Below are positions 1-13,621 of a stretch of DNA of 64,000 bases, piece by piece. The first letter of the stretch is position 1. Every line of letters begins with the position of its first letter. The stretch lies in assembly GCA_023238725.1 (NCBI GenBank), contig CM041538.1, positions 5,059,880-5,123,879 on the forward strand, given 5' to 3'. The notes under the pieces were generated by a model. The model saw nothing but the letters and a program-made list of their open reading frames with translations, was not told the origin of the DNA and made no database searches. Made by a program: the position numbers and the translations under genes. The stretch is from Scortum barcoo. Taxonomy: Eukaryota > Chordata > Actinopteri > Centrarchiformes > Terapontidae.

Positions 1-1230
1 TCCCAAAAAGCTTTTTGAGGTCACCATAAAGTGGAGAAGGTGATCTTGACACATTTTACACATTCCTCAAAAGCTGCAAGTGCCAAGGGAGACTACATAT
101 CATTTGTTCAGAGTGCAAAAGATGAGGGCAGGGAGTCTTTCGTGCTCCGACCATCCTCTCCTTCTGATTTAGATGTGTGGTCATTGGAGGCTTCTCTGAC
201 CCAAATGGGTTTCCAGAGGCATTCTGGGTGTGAGGATGTAAGCCTGACCAGGTAAAGAGGATCTGTAATTGGAGTTACTTTAACAAGGCTGTTACTTTGC
301 CATAAATCATGACAAGTGAAAGTCCCGTGCCCTCTATTCAGTTCCCTGAAATAGTGCAGGAGGAAAAATTAACTGTGCTCCGCTAGAACTTTCTTCTTCA
401 ATCCAGCTGGGGTTTATTGGATTTCATCCTGCTGGGCTTACAGTCTAGTGTGTGCTTTGTAGTATCGCAATGAAGCTCTGCGGTAAAATCCTCTCTTTTC
501 ATACATAAAATGAAAAAAAGCACAATTACAGCAGGATACCGGCTACTGGGTACACGATAACAAGATTTACAGAAGCAGTTAACTAGACTATGATTTTTTA
601 ATATATATATTCTGTACACTCATTTAATTCAAACATGGCCTCCAGTTGGCTCTTTTAACAACCTAAGGGTCAGGCATGACCCAGTGTTAATGTAGACATT
701 GTTGAGTGTTTGAATTTAATGCATGTTGACTTTAAAAATGTGCCAGACACTACAGACAATCTCAGAGAATCTAGTCAACATGCCACAATTATTTATGATT
801 GTCTCCCCATATTGAGCAGTTATTTAAACCCAATGGATCAGAGCACTTCTGATTTAGCAAAATCCACAAAGTGCCTACACTCAGCTGCTTTCTCACGTTG
901 AAATAAGAGCTGGTGTTGTCTGACTGTCTGACTGTGCATCCAATATTGATGAGTAGATTATCATTGCAAAATTTATTGCCATATTTATATCACAGTGGTC
1001 CAGAAGCAGAGTTTAATTGTCATTCTCACAGTTTCTATGAATGCCCCATCTTTTATACTCAGATTTAAACCCAGGTAAAGTGGTTTATTCAGGTTTCTGG
1101 AACCAGCATATGACCTTCACAGAAGCAAACACATAACCAGGATTCTCCAAAACACCCTCTATAACATAGTGTGTACAAAAACACACTCATGGTATCTGTT
1201 TTGCCTGTAAGGACAATGATGCGTGTTCTA
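1..1230. other. Non-coding, no gene recognised
   Basis: AT-rich sequence with only short open frames on either strand (75 codons at most). None of their translations resembles a known family, and none is framed by convincing splice signals. I see no recognisable repeat. Intergenic or intronic DNA is the simplest reading. Confidence 0.6.
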
Positions 1231-1249
1231 TATGTGAACAGCACTGCAG

Positions 1250-1489
1250 GCTGTCCAATCACAGAGCGTGTCAGAAAAGGTCTGCAGGAAGCAATGTGAT
1301 GGCATGCAGGGACATACGCCGCAGTAAGGTGATGTGAGCTATGTTATGGACCTCATCTCCCTTTTGTTGTTATAAAAACTCATCTTGTCTGGAGTTAGGA
1401 GGAGCAGGCGTGTCTGAGCACGCATCTCAACAATCCATCTTCTAGAGATTATAAATAAATTTCCACTGTGATTTTTTTTTTTTTTTTTG
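1250..1489 (+). promoter_or_regulatory. Promoter-like segment with CCAAT, TATA and poly-A-signal spacing (possible LTR or short retroelement remnant)
   Basis: A CCAAT-type box (GTCCAATCA, about 1254) is followed roughly 115 bp later by a TATA-like TTATAAAAAC (about 1370) and roughly 80 bp after that by AATAAA (about 1453). A 17-T run follows at 1472-1488. This order with short spacing is typical of the U3-R part of an LTR, but it could also be a chance arrangement in AT-rich DNA or a small promoter. No flanking target duplication or TG...CA ends could be fixed, so this is inference only. Confidence 0.2.
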
Positions 1490-1499
1490 GCGTGATGCT

Positions 1500-3370
1500 G
1501 ACAATATAATGTAATCTAAAACTGACAAATGTACCAGTGAACATACACTAGACAGAAATATGGAGAAGAAAACATAAGAAATAGAAAGGAAAAAACAAGA
1601 ATACATTTGCACAAGAGCGGAAATAATGATTGAGCAGGGAGGGTGCTGTGCAATGACGATTAGCCCAGTTCTTATGGAAATAGCATTTAATGTAAATGTA
1701 GTGCTATATCATATAATGATGGGGTGCATTACTGTAACTGACAAGTGTGGGTGAGGGATGCAGATTAAAATGTCTTTGCGTGTGTGTGTGTTTTGTCTGA
1801 GAGAGAGAGCTTGCAGTGCTGTGAGCTGAGCATTGGATTTCAGTTTACTTTAATAAATGCCCTTTTAACTAAACTACTCTTATTTGCATCATTGAGAGCA
1901 TAGTCCTCATGCCGGGCCATAAAGCAACTGCGAATAAAATTCTGAATGCCAGATAATTAAGGACCTTTAAGGATGGAGTCAGTTGGCAGCCAGAGACCTT
2001 TTTTTTTTGTGCTCCAGGAGCCTCATTTATTGAAATATTTGAAATATATTCTAAATAATTCAGACTTTTATATAAATACAATACTACATACGAAGAAATT
2101 TGTGGAGACCTAATTATTTGTGAACTCTGAAAAATTTTCAGCCATTTGAAGCGCTTACGTTGCTGTTGCCAGAATTCAGGTTTGTTTATCATCTCAGTAT
2201 CATCTGCACTAATTACTTCAGGCCCTGACTGCGATACGGTAAATAGATCTTGATGGGGTGCTTTATATTACTCATTATGTAATAACTCTTTTGTACACAT
2301 ATACTGTATTGCAGGGGGGGGGGGGGGCGTAGCTGAGAAACACAGTGGCTTCCTTCAACAGTGAAATGACACAGCTCTGTGAGAATTAATGCAAAGTGAC
2401 TACCCCATTCACATCCCATTTAGTCTGATTATGGAATTTAATAAGGTTGATGATGAAATTAGTTCTATGAAGATATTTTAATTATAATCACAGAAGCTTA
2501 TTAATTAGTTGGTTAAACAAGTAAAGGATGCTTGAAAACCGCTCAGTTATGAGGTGTCATACACTTCAGTGTGTTTATGTTTATGAGGAAATAACTATGA
2601 GTGGAAGATGTATTAGCAACAATGAAGTGTTCAGCCTGAAGCGAATGAGTCTTATTTTGAAAAATGTAGCTTGATGCACACAGGATTCAGTAAAGGCAAA
2701 GTTAAGTGTCTGTACATATTAGAAAAGAATCAGTTTTGGCACAGAGGGAGGGTCCTTTGGTTCTATGTATTTGGTTTACCACTAAAAATTTTACATCTAA
2801 ATGTTCTTTTACTGATATCCTTGATGATGACTTTCAGTAAAGAGACATGGACATTGTCTTGTTAATACAACAATACTTTAGTTCCATTAGTTTGAATTAT
2901 GTCAACATTAAGAATATTTATGGTATGGACAGTGTTTCTTCTTCTTTTCTTCTTTTTTTTATTCTTGGATAGGCATCTGACATCTCTAAGCTAGACCTTT
3001 TTTGTGTTCATTAGTCATTAAAGAAGATGGGAGTTTGGAGAGATTGTTGCTACGTTGATGTACTTTCAACACTACTGTTGGGCAGAATCAACAGTGGTCA
3101 GTGAAAACTTTGGTCAACACTCACAGTCTGTCTTCACACATCCTAGCAGATGGTCCAACTGTTAACCAGTCTCATTTTGATCATTTTTACTCAAAACTAC
3201 TTGAATTGAATTCAAAAAGCTTCATTATTGAAATAAGACAATGCATCACTGAACTGAATGCATTTCAAGCATGGGTTTGGATTTTGTTTTGTTTACCTCG
3301 ATACAATACGCACCTGCCATATATAGGCTGACAGGCATACTGTAACCAACTTGCTGGCCATGGAGCAGTG
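1500..3370. other. Non-coding, no gene recognised
   Basis: Unique-looking AT-rich DNA. The only structured item is a run of 14 G at 2314-2327. The open frames present, such as 107 codons on the minus strand at 1869-2192, have no recognisable motif and look like chance. Confidence 0.55.
2314..2327 (+). repeat. Poly-G tract, 14 bases
   Basis: Uninterrupted G14 in an AT-rich setting. It may reflect a mononucleotide repeat expansion, and its length could be uncertain in sequencing. Confidence 0.9.
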
Positions 3371-3375
3371 CCAAG

Positions 3376-3463
<88 letters not shown>

Positions 3464-3479
3464 TAATAATAATAATAAT
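3376..3479 (+). repeat. (AAT)n microsatellite, about 104 bp
   Basis: About 34 AAT units with a single A/T-to-C interruption near 3461. All open frames over it (poly-Asn, poly-Ile, poly-Tyr and poly-Leu readings) are artefacts of the repeat. Confidence 0.97.
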
Positions 3480-3481
3480 GA

Positions 3482-6400
3482 ATTCGGTACAAGAATCCAC
3501 TCCTTGCGTTTCCCTAGAGAGTGTTTCCTCACTGAGCCATGGCAGAGGGATACATCCTGGTATTCGTTGTTTTGTCTTGGCAGTAAAGCTACAGCCATCA
3601 ACCAGGACGAGAAGCCAACTTGACTTGGCAAACTCAGACAAGTGAAGCTTCCTATTAACTCAGGCTAAACTTGAGAATGGATTTTTGCACAAAACAAAAA
3701 CTGCGAATTTCATCCCCAATCTCTTACAGTCTGGTTGCCCTCCCAAAGTGACCTGTTCAGAATTTAGTCCAGTGTTGATTTTCAGTATCACTCTTGTCGT
3801 CTTTCTGTAGCCAAGTAACTAAAACATCATCAGACTGGATCATGATGAATTATATGCACAAACACTGATTACCTCATATTATTTGTACAAAAAGAGAACT
3901 TGAACTCAGCTTGTGGAAAATTCCAGCTGGTCGCTGCATTGTGTACACTATGTTGATACAAATAGACAGCAGTGAATCCCTCGCCCCCTGAGTCTGTCTG
4001 CAGGCCATAAAGCTGCATCTGTATACCGGTTTAATGAGCCATCGTGTGTCAGAGGATGAGGGCTTTATTTCAGGAGCAATAAAAAAAAGTCTTCTCATAT
4101 TGCTCCCCACTTTCCAAGCTGATCCTTTGAAATGCTAAGACCTTTCTTTTCCTCCTCTTATAATTTCCTGTTAAGGTCACAACGAGCGCAGACTTTACCA
4201 GAAAGAATGGTCCTTAATTGCAATCATGATTTCACAACAACTTGCCCTATAATTTCTTGCCCTTCTTTTGGAGAACAAGACACATTATAGATATCCAGTG
4301 TTAAAGTTCATCTGCTCCCAGGCTGGATAAATAATTAGCAACTCAGTGGGAAGTAGCAACTAATACAGCAATTACCTTATCCAATACCTTGATTATCACT
4401 GAAAGGTTCCTGCAGGTTCAGAGGGAGTGCTACCACTGAGAACTGCTCCAATTTGCTATTCATTGACTCCTTTGATTTAGGCACTAGTCCCAAGCTCATT
4501 AAAAATAGACCATTATAGACTGAAAAGGGAAATTTAAAAGCCATACACTGTATTGCCATGTATATCCACTGCTTTGAAATCTTAAAGATCACGCTCTGTT
4601 GTTGAGATTTAATTATTATTTATGTTGCCGAGTACGAGGATGGACTGAGGAAGTATTGGATTTGAATGAAAATTAATCTTTTGTTTGGAATGAAAGTTCT
4701 ATCATTCTGCTTTTCACTTAAGCTCTCTTAAAGTGTGACTTTGACATAGCCTGAGATAGTAGTGGATATCTATGGAAAATGGGTTCTCTCTTCACTTAGA
4801 ATTAATGATTTACTTTTTTTTAGCAGTCAGTCATAATAATGGCCTTGAAACATGCATGCTATTGTTACTCACTTATTGGTAATTTGGTGTGATGCTGACC
4901 ATTTTTATGAATAAATTGTAAATTTCATGATAGTTCCACACTGTTGAACAATAATAACGTCTTGCCCGGGTCAATGCCTTTGACTTAAACTAGGCAAAGC
5001 ATGCAATAAATGTTCTAGAAGACATTTTCAACAGTGAAGACTAAAGAATCGTATACTTTTTTTAAGGCTCCTCATTTGTAGTTTTAAGTTTTAAATTAAA
5101 ATAAAAACATGCAAATATATGGAGGCTGTGGGAACATATGGAATCCCCAGTTTCACACTGATTTTTCATGGAACTAAAGGAATGACCACCACTTACCTAT
5201 GAAAGATTAATCTCACATAATCTTGACTTCTGATCATGCCGGTCTGGCAAAAGAGATTACAGGGTCTTGGGTTTGATTGGAAGTGAGCTTTAATGTGTTC
5301 TGTCATCACCAAAAACCTAGCTCATCAGTTAATTTATAGTACATTTGTTCACAGTAAATACTGGCATATATTGGAAATTAATCTCCTCAATTGTCCACAT
5401 TTAATGTTTTTTGCTTAGAGTAGTAATGTTTATCTGTCCTGCCAGCAACAATAGCTAATTTTAGCTGCTTTGACAGCAAAGGAGGATGTTATTCTTATTC
5501 TAGGGTTGATCACCAAATTATTAAATATATATATCTACTACTATCTACTTCATGAATATAACATGAATATATACATTTCATGAAACACTTGAAAATTAGT
5601 CAGACTACTATTCTTTCCTGTGTAAAATATGTACAATTGTAGTTTCCTCTGTTGCAGGTAAATAGGCAGGCGTACATGCATAATACGTTTTTTTTTTTGT
5701 TCTTACTATCAAACATAATACTACATGTAGTGGGAAATACATGTACTGTATGTAAGTACGGGCGTGATTTTAATATCTACATAGAAGCACAGTGCACAAG
5801 TATCTACACCTGTCTCAAACTGGGAAGGTGAACTTTAAATAATGTAGAACTCAATATATATTGTATTCCAGTTCTGTTGGTAAGTGTGTCCCACATCTGA
5901 AAAATGCCAATATGCACACACTGAACCTGAAACTTGCAGCACACTTACCTTAGAGCTGAGTGCATCCTACAATTAACCACAATTTACTACATAACACCAT
6001 TCCAGTTGTTTGTGGTAATGCACCCACAAGCTGTTTTATGACAGGCATTAATAAACAGACATAAAAAGTTATGGTTTATGGCACATTTATTTCAAGGTGA
6101 ATATTCAGGATCAAACTATGTACGATTATGGCAGAATTTCCACACTGATTATTACTTAATAGTGAAATTGGTCCTGATAATAAGAGATAATAAAACTGGA
6201 TGTCCAAGTTTGCCAAAACATTTATAATAATAATATAATGCTCTGTTTTAGGTAAAGTAGATATCCATGCTTCAAAACAACTCAGTTTTCTCCTTTATTA
6301 ATGACTCCCTTTGGCCCTTGAATGTGTGTTTATTCCTCACTGTTATCTGATTGTAACTGTAATGCTGATGAATCTTCCTTATTTGTTCTTTATGTTGAAA

Positions 6401-7750
6401 TAAAGTAAAACCAAGAAAGCACTTGAAATCAACAGAGCAATATATTCGCCTGATTGACGAGACAGCACCTTTAGGTCCGGGTGTGCTTTGAACTTCAGCG
6501 TGCTTGTAGTCTTAAGAGACACTTCTGGCAGTTAGTGGATATGACACAGGAAGGCACTTGACTGACTTGACTCCACTTCACTTGGTTAATGTCATTTTAT
6601 TATATTCCATTTTTGGTTGTAGTAGTACTCTAGTATTACCTACCTACCTGACTATTACCTGCACAAGACACACAATCATTAGCAGTTTTTACAAAGGAGA
6701 AAGGAGGTGTCACCTTGGAGCAGTGTTTAATCACGTGAATGCCAAGAATATCATGTGCTTGATTTTCCAAGTTGATAATATGGCCTCAGGGAGATTTCCT
6801 TTCTCTCAATGCTTAAAGGAAAGAAAGCGCAGGACCTAACCTAACGCATTGGGCATATATACCACCACCCATCCCTCAGCCTGTCTCAATTGGTCACAAA
6901 TGTTCATATGGTGTTCTGCTTTAGACCATTTGTAGTGTTGGAGCCACAGTTTGAGCATGGCAGGTGTAAATCAAAGAACCTGAAACTGAAAGTGTGAGGC
7001 AGTAACTTCAGCAACAGGAATTCTCACCTTCTACCACTTACTTGCCCAACGGGGACCTTCAGGCAGAAAAAACAGTTTTAGTTTCACACCAGAGAGCTAC
7101 AAGAATAGAGAGGACACAGAACATATGTTCATTATAAACGTGTGACATACGAAGCGGTGGCACTTCCAGTTCATCACCTCGTGTTGGTCTCATGTACAAA
7201 CACATGCAACACATTTTCAGCCGCTGACAGGAAACAAACCCTTCCTGAAACTTCTTCGACCGTTTTTATTTATTTTGAACTTCTGTCTTATGAAAGGCAT
7301 GAGGTTGCAAGAAGTCTCCTCATTGTGCTGCGGTAAGCTATGAAGCCCAGCATGTCAAAGCCTTGCCTTGGTGGGATTCATCAAAGAGAGCAGCAAGCAG
7401 CTTTTCCCTGCTGCACCATCATGAGACATGCCTTGCGGGACACATCCATTCACTCTACCAGACCTGAATGCAATGTGACAGGCCGTAAGATCAAAGACAG
7501 GCCTAGCTTGATGTCTCGCAAAAGTTGCAGACGCCTTATGAAACTAATAACAACAGAATTGTGACAAATGGTTGATGGACAGTTGTTAAAGAGAGTTTAA
7601 TCAGGTAAGTGTCTGCAGATGTGGCTCTCTCCTGTGACGCATTAATAGTATGTTTTATAAAATGAACTGGAAGGTCGAAGCAATCTTTCCAGTTTCTACT
7701 CATTTTCTATTAAAAGGGGACTACAGCAAATACTCAGATATAATTTGGTG
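3482..7750. other. Non-coding, no gene recognised
   Basis: About 4.3 kb without recognisable coding sequence, RNA gene or mobile element. Small open frames, for example at 6558-6839 and 7142-7564, have no domain and no splice context. Unique intergenic or intronic DNA. Confidence 0.55.
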
Positions 7751-7756
7751 CAGCTG

Positions 7757-9500
7757 ATCTCAAAAACTTTATTCATCTCCAAGAGAAATTCACAATTCCA
7801 GCAGCTTGAAAGATGGAAACACAGGGGCATGCAAGTTTCAGAAAAAATATAGCACTAAAATAGATACATGCAAAACTATAATAAAATAGGAGATAAAAAA
7901 ATACAATATAAAATAACGGCATAAATAAAAACAAAAATAAATAAATAAAACATCTGGCAATTCTGGCTCTACAGTGCAGTTGTGCAAAATGACAGTGTGT
8001 AACATACAGTTGTGCAACAGTTGGTTTGTACACACTTGAGTCCAACATATAGATGTGTGTGTGTGTGTGTGATAAAGTGTGTGTGTGTCCAGGGTGCATG
8101 GTGTTAGTGTGTAGTAAGTCCGGAGCTCTGTGTTTGTTTTATCGCTCTCCCCGAGAGGTGTTGAAGAGCCGTATGGCGTGGGGGAGGAATGATCTCCTCA
8201 GTCTGTCCGTGGAGCAGGACAGTGACAACAGTCTGTCACTGAAGCTGCTCCTCTGCCTGGAGATGGCGCTGTGCAGTGGATGACTTTGGATTGTCTATGA
8301 TGGACAGGAGCCTGTTCAGCGTCCGTCGCTCTGCCACAGATGTCAGGCTCTGTCCTTTTCTGCACAGAGCGTCTGTGTTGGCAGTCCAGTCCAGTTTATC
8401 ATCCAGCCAGCTGCACTCCCAGGTATTTGTAGGTGTGTACCACCTCCACACAGTCCCCTTTGATGGATGGACTGGCTCTGGGTGCGGCCTGGGTCTCCTA
8501 AAGTCCACCACCATCTCCCTGGTCTTGGTGGTGTTCAGGAGCAGGTGGTTGGAGTCACACCATGTGACGAAGTCCTTGGATCAGTTCTCTGTACTCATCC
8601 TCCTGTCCACTCCTGATACAGCATCCACTGATGGCTGTGTCGTCCGCATGAACTTCTGTACATGACAGAGCTCTGACTTGTACTGAAAGTTGCGGACGTG
8701 TACAGGGTGAACAGGACCGGAGAGAGCACAGTTCCCTGCGGTGCTCCTGTGCTGCTGGCCACAGTGTCGGACCTGCAGTTCCCCAGTCGCACGCATACTG
8801 AGGTCTGCCAGTGTCAGGTAGTCTGTAATCCATGCCACCAGGTGTGATTCTAACTCCCATCTCTGTCAGTTTGTCCCTGAGGAGCAGTGGCTGGATGGTG
8901 TTAAAGGCGCTGGAGAAGTCCAAAAATGTAATCCTCACAGCACCACTGCCTCTGTCCAGGTGAGAGAGAGATCGGTGGAGCAAGAAAATGATGGCATCCT
9001 CCACTCCCGTCCCGTCTTCTCCCGGTAAGCAAACTGCAGAGGGTCAAGAGCGTGGTGGGTCTGTGGCTTCTCAGGTGATGGAGCAGCAGCCATTCCATTG
9101 TCTTCATCACGTGCGACGTCAGGGCGACCGGCCTGAAGTCGTTCAGCTCACCAGGATGTGGTTTCTTAGGGGACTGGAATGATTCAGGATGTCTTCCACA
9201 GCTGGGGAACCCTTCCCCTGTCCCAAGCTCAGGTTGAATATGCGCTGAAGGGGGTGTCCCAGCTCCCGCGTGCAGGCCTTCAGTAATGCAATACTCCATC
9301 TGGACCTGCAGCTTTTCTGGGACGCAGCCTCCTCAGCTCTCCACATATCTGAGCTGCTGTGATCGTCGTGGGTGGTGTGAGGGGGGGGGTTGGAGGTTTC
9401 CTCTTCTGTGCTGGTGACGGCTTGTGGGAATAGGAGGGTGGGGGCAACAATAACAATACACTCTGCATTTGTCCCTTTATTTGCTGAGTTTTGTGGCATT
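7757..9500 (-). mobile_element. L2-type non-LTR retrotransposon (LINE), 5'-truncated and decayed
   Basis: This is the 3' half of an ORF2-like reverse transcriptase gene, read on the minus strand in several frames. Recognisable pieces in order are: a region ending in LGHPLQRIFNLSL; RT motif FRPVALTSHVMKT (about 9165); the catalytic-Asp block FLDFSSAFNTIQP (about 8930); PQGTVLSPVLFTLYT (about 8725); the ADDTAISG active-site block (about 8645); MVVDFRRPRPHP (8514 down); LDDKLDW; and LTSVAERRTLNRLLSI. Its 3' UTR holds a (TG)9 tract (8054-8071) and ends near 7757-7790 with a reversed AATAAAG. The motifs and the tail match the L2/Maui-like LINEs common in teleosts (known family). Frameshifts separate the blocks, the 5' part is absent, and about 90 residues between the LDDKLDW block and the C-terminal block are missing at about 8348. 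It is inactive. No target duplication could be assigned. Confidence 0.88.
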
Positions 9501-10977
9501 TATGTCTGTTTTGGTTGAAAGATTTCTGGAGTGTACCTGGCAGGAAGATTCATCCCCATTGTTTTCAGTCTTAAAAGATAGCCTATTAAAGTCTGTTTTA
9601 AACACTCGCTGCCATTTGTCTTTATATTTATACGCATTGGTCTCTCAGTAAACAAGTCCTTCAGTAAGCCTCCATAATGACCTTCTCCTTTTTATTCTTT
9701 TTACTTTGATTCAAATGGTGCTATCTGCTACAATTAATTTATCCCAGCACACTGTTTATGAGAAGAGATGTCTACAGACTCCAGCATTTATCAAGTGCTT
9801 TCCCTCAGTGCCCACAGTTATAGGTCCCTGTTAGATTTACAGACTATCGGATATCTATAACATCATAGTCCCTGAGGTCCTGCTGTTTTCTATGCCGATG
9901 ATTAATCGGCAGGTCAGCCATTCCTTTTTGTGTGCGTCAAGGGTGTTATTGCATTTGAGATGTATCTATGGAAGACAACTTGTGTGTGTGTGGAAGGGAC
10001 AAATATTTTGCAGTGCAGCATCTTCTTGATAATTATATCCATTTATGAATGGCTCAGGTTCCCTCTCAGCCTTGCAGGCTATGTCTGCAAGACAATTAGC
10101 ATGTAAAATACACAGACGCCAGGCTCTGAATATCTAAGAGTCTTTTCACTCCTGTCAATGTCTTAGCATTGCTATGGGATAAATAATGGAGGAGGGATTT
10201 AACTCATCTATATTATCCATTTAAATTAAATTCAATAATCCCGTTAGTAAGCATCACTGTCATAATATTAAGCTTGATAAGTCTAACCTGAAATACCTAC
10301 TTCATACCTGAAATGAAATACTGAATTTTAATAGCATTCAGCTGCTTTTCTAAAAACTTCTTAGGGGTGAGAAATGATTATCTGCATTGTACTTTTAACT
10401 TGCTTGTTTGATTTTGACTGGAGTTTGCTTTACCTGTTGTTCAGCGCACACAGCTGTACACATTTGTTTGTATGAATCATGGTATAAGACTATGAAACTA
10501 CACTTATTAGCATTTTAATAGTAATGACTATGAAGTCAATTATTAAGTCAAGACAGACAAGAAAAAAATTATGTCTTGTCTGACCTTTAATTTCCTATCT
10601 ATTGTATATTTAATTAACTCTCCAATGTATGAGTGTGTATGTCCAGCAACCATGCAAGACTGTTATTAATCAGTAATTAGTTTTGTACCTCAGCTGGACA
10701 TGTATTACTGAGCAGAGAGCAAATTTACTTTAAATTGTCCCGCTCTCACTATCCTATTCACTCAGCATGTTGTCATTCAAGGAGTGAGCTGATGATTCAT
10801 AATAAATTAAACCTCTATATCATCTACATGGGGTCATGAATCATGAATGATTACTTCATCAAGCACCCAAAAAAAAAAAAAACTTTAACAGCCTTCAGCT
10901 TTGACTAGTGAAGAGCATCTATAAGAAAATGTATAATATAAGACTAGGTCATTATAGGTATAATGTTTTATGACTTT

Positions 10978-11017
<40 letters not shown>

Positions 11018-12890
11018 CACTATAAATGTCCTCAAAATTCATTATTGATGTGGTTTTTATAGAAAGCATTACTAAAAAGGTTATCAAAAACTTAAATAAG
11101 TTATGTCAAGTTGATATCAGTATATTATCTTCATTATGCAATGCCTTCAATTACACAAAGTAATTATATATTGGTTTTAAAATACTGTATGTTGAAACAT
11201 AATTAACACACATGGTTAGGACAAAAGTTGTTCTATGCACATCTGCAACCAAGTGCAGCCATCTAAGCTAAGGTAGGCAGCTTTGCAGAAGCTAGGAAGA
11301 GTAAGCTAGATTTTTAAAGTATCAACTGAAAAAATCCCAGTTCTTCCCTTCAGACTTCTGAAGGAGAATGAGTCGATGAGGCCATTGTGGAGAGGAGTCT
11401 GGCACATTGTTGTCATCGCTGAACATATACAACTATATCAAGTCTCACATGTAAGAAAATGTCTAACACTATCATACTGAGAGTGTTAATATTAGAACAT
11501 TTTACTGAAAATTTAGTTTGATGCAGTAACACATTGTTGGCTAGATAGCAATACCTGGCTGCAGTAACTTTAGATATGAGGCAAAGCTAAAAACAACAAC
11601 AAGGTTAGAGATCAGTACCAACAGTAATACATTGACAAATGTGAATTTTGTATGGGACTGAATTTAAAAAATACCATAATACTTTGTACATATTTGCCTA
11701 GCCTTGTGGAAGACTGGTCATGCGTAATAGAAACAAGGTTTTTCCGATTTTTCTCATTTTCTTATGTCCATGTATTTAATTTATTGATTGCTGTCAGAAT
11801 GTTAAGATAATTTCAACAAATAAATGTAAATATATAACAATATAAATACATAAAATGGATCTAAAATACATAGTTAAGTATAGATTACATTTATATGGGC
11901 ATTTGTATTGTTAAAGTGAATGACATGAAGAAACTCACACTAAGCATAAAACCAAATGTGGGCCAAGCTCTACCAAACGTTCTGTTGACGGCTGAATCTT
12001 TCCCCCGATAACAGAGGTTGTCGTCCTCATCTGCTCCACCTCCCCAGACAAGTGCTGGGCCACAGTGATGGGAAACTTATTGGAGTCCAGGGGCAGTACT
12101 GCCTCAGTTCCACTCTAATCAGCACTTCACCAAACAGGAAATCGGGGTGAATGAAATAGCTCGAATCTCAAGTACACTGCACAACTGTCGGGAGGTCCCT
12201 CACCTTTTCTGAATTAAGTGTGAAATTGTATTGGAAAGCAAACCAAGGCCAGCTAAGGCTACGTTTGCTCAGACTGCGCCCACAGTTCTAAATCTTGTTT
12301 TGAGGAAATATGGAAGCATATTGATGAACAAAAATATGAGAAAGCCCAAAACACATATGAGCATTTTTCAGCCTGCAGGTCCATTTTTGAGCGTGCACAG
12401 TCATGACTGTAAGGGCATTGTGAAAAAGTTGTAAGGTAATTAGATTTGTGTACAAGGGAGGGCGTAACTGCGAGCATAACAAGTGGTTTTAGCTTGCAAT
12501 AGGAATTGGGTAGCCAGAAACAGAGATTCTGACATTTCTGATGATCAAAGAAGCTCGTGCCCACTTTTGGCAGTCTGAAACCCCTTGAGAACAAACTCAA
12601 ACTGAGAACACTCATCAACTGTTAAATCTGACCTGAACCCAAAGGCTTTCTTTCAGATGCTTCCTTCTACTGCCAAGAATAAAAGTCACGAGAGAAGTAT
12701 TTTTTAACCACCTGAGAGAGACGAAGAGTAATATCTGCATTATTTAAAAAACTAGATGATTTGCCAGCAAACAGTGACTTTAGTCTTGTAATGTCCAAGC
12801 ATTTAGATGTTTTAGTCTCTTTGGAAATTCAAAAATAGTTAGTTACTATATATCTTGTGTGGCTGTAGTAGCTTTGTGTTCATGATTTTC
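9501..12890. other. Non-coding, no gene recognised
   Basis: Unique AT-rich DNA with a (TA)17 tract at 10981-11014. A small open frame near 12261-12400 (plus strand) reads ...EEIWKHIDEQKYEKAQ... and looks somewhat coding-like, but it is under 50 codons, has no partner exon and is not assigned to a family. Confidence 0.5.
10981..11014 (+). repeat. (TA)n microsatellite, 34 bp
   Basis: Seventeen uninterrupted TA units. Confidence 0.95.
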
Positions 12891-12899
12891 TGAAGCAGA

Positions 12900-13420
12900 A
12901 GTTGGTCCTCCCTTCTTCTCTCTCCTTGTTTGCAGGTCTGCTCCTCCTATACACCTGCCTAAAATTGGCTCATCACCTCTCCCAGTCTGCTCACCTGCCT
13001 TTCATGAACCCATCAGGCTGCAATATCTATCCCGGTACTTCATCAGCTCGTTGCCAGATTGTTGTTTCAACCACCATGGAAGTCAGGCTTCACGCGAGCT
13101 TACCAATTTTTTCTACCACTTCATTTTCTTCATGTTTTGTATTCTAACCCACCTCTCTTGTGTCCCAGGATCATCCCCAGCCTGTCATCCTGCCAGCCTC
13201 ATTCCTCTGCACTTCTCCATAGTCATTACTCCATCCTGCTCATGACGGAACCCCACTCCCTGCCAACCAGTCCAGGCAACCCTTGTGGGCCAAAAACGAT
13301 TCCTTGTGGGCCGGAACGATCAGAACCTCTGTGAAGTTGTGAATGCTCTGAAGCTTGTCTGACAACACTAATCACATGAGAACCCAGGTCAACCTGCTCA
13401 CCATGCAGCATTCACCTTCA
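12900..13420 (+). mobile_element. LTR-like segment, probably from a Ty3/gypsy-type element
   Basis: This C-rich stretch has low-complexity CCTGC/CTCACC wording, a degenerate TATA-like AATATCTATCCCGG (about 13022), the phrase CAGATTGTTGTTTCAACC (about 13056) and a downstream CCTGTGGGCC-like duplication (two near copies of TTGTGGGCC, at about 13283 and 13305). In composition and order it resembles LTRs of teleost gypsy elements, and it lies upstream, on the same strand, of a gypsy-like pol remnant (14400-16260). The ends were not found and there is no matching 3' copy within sight. It may instead be an unrelated repeat. Confidence 0.35.
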
Positions 13421-13621
13421 AAACTAGCAGCCAAGTCCAACCTCCCTGGTCCACCATACATGCCAGCCCCGGTCTGCTTTCTAGCCCTTTCATATTCCCC
13501 CAAAGGAGGGTTACTCTGAGGGCATAGGAACCTGAAGGGCCTTTCTCCTCCAGTGTTTCCTGCTCTTTTAACAACAAGCCCTCTCTTACCACACAGATAA
13601 CCCTCCCATGCTCCCCTATTT

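Noticed and set aside
3246..3641. Open frames of 75-131 codons on both strands with poly-Asn, poly-Ile, poly-Tyr or poly-Leu
   Set aside because: They are translations of the (AAT)n microsatellite and are open in every frame because the triplet contains no stop in those phases.
12261..12402. Coding-like peptide EEIWKHIDEQKYEKAQ
   Set aside because: It is under 50 codons, bounded by stops, has no family match I can name and no neighbouring exon.
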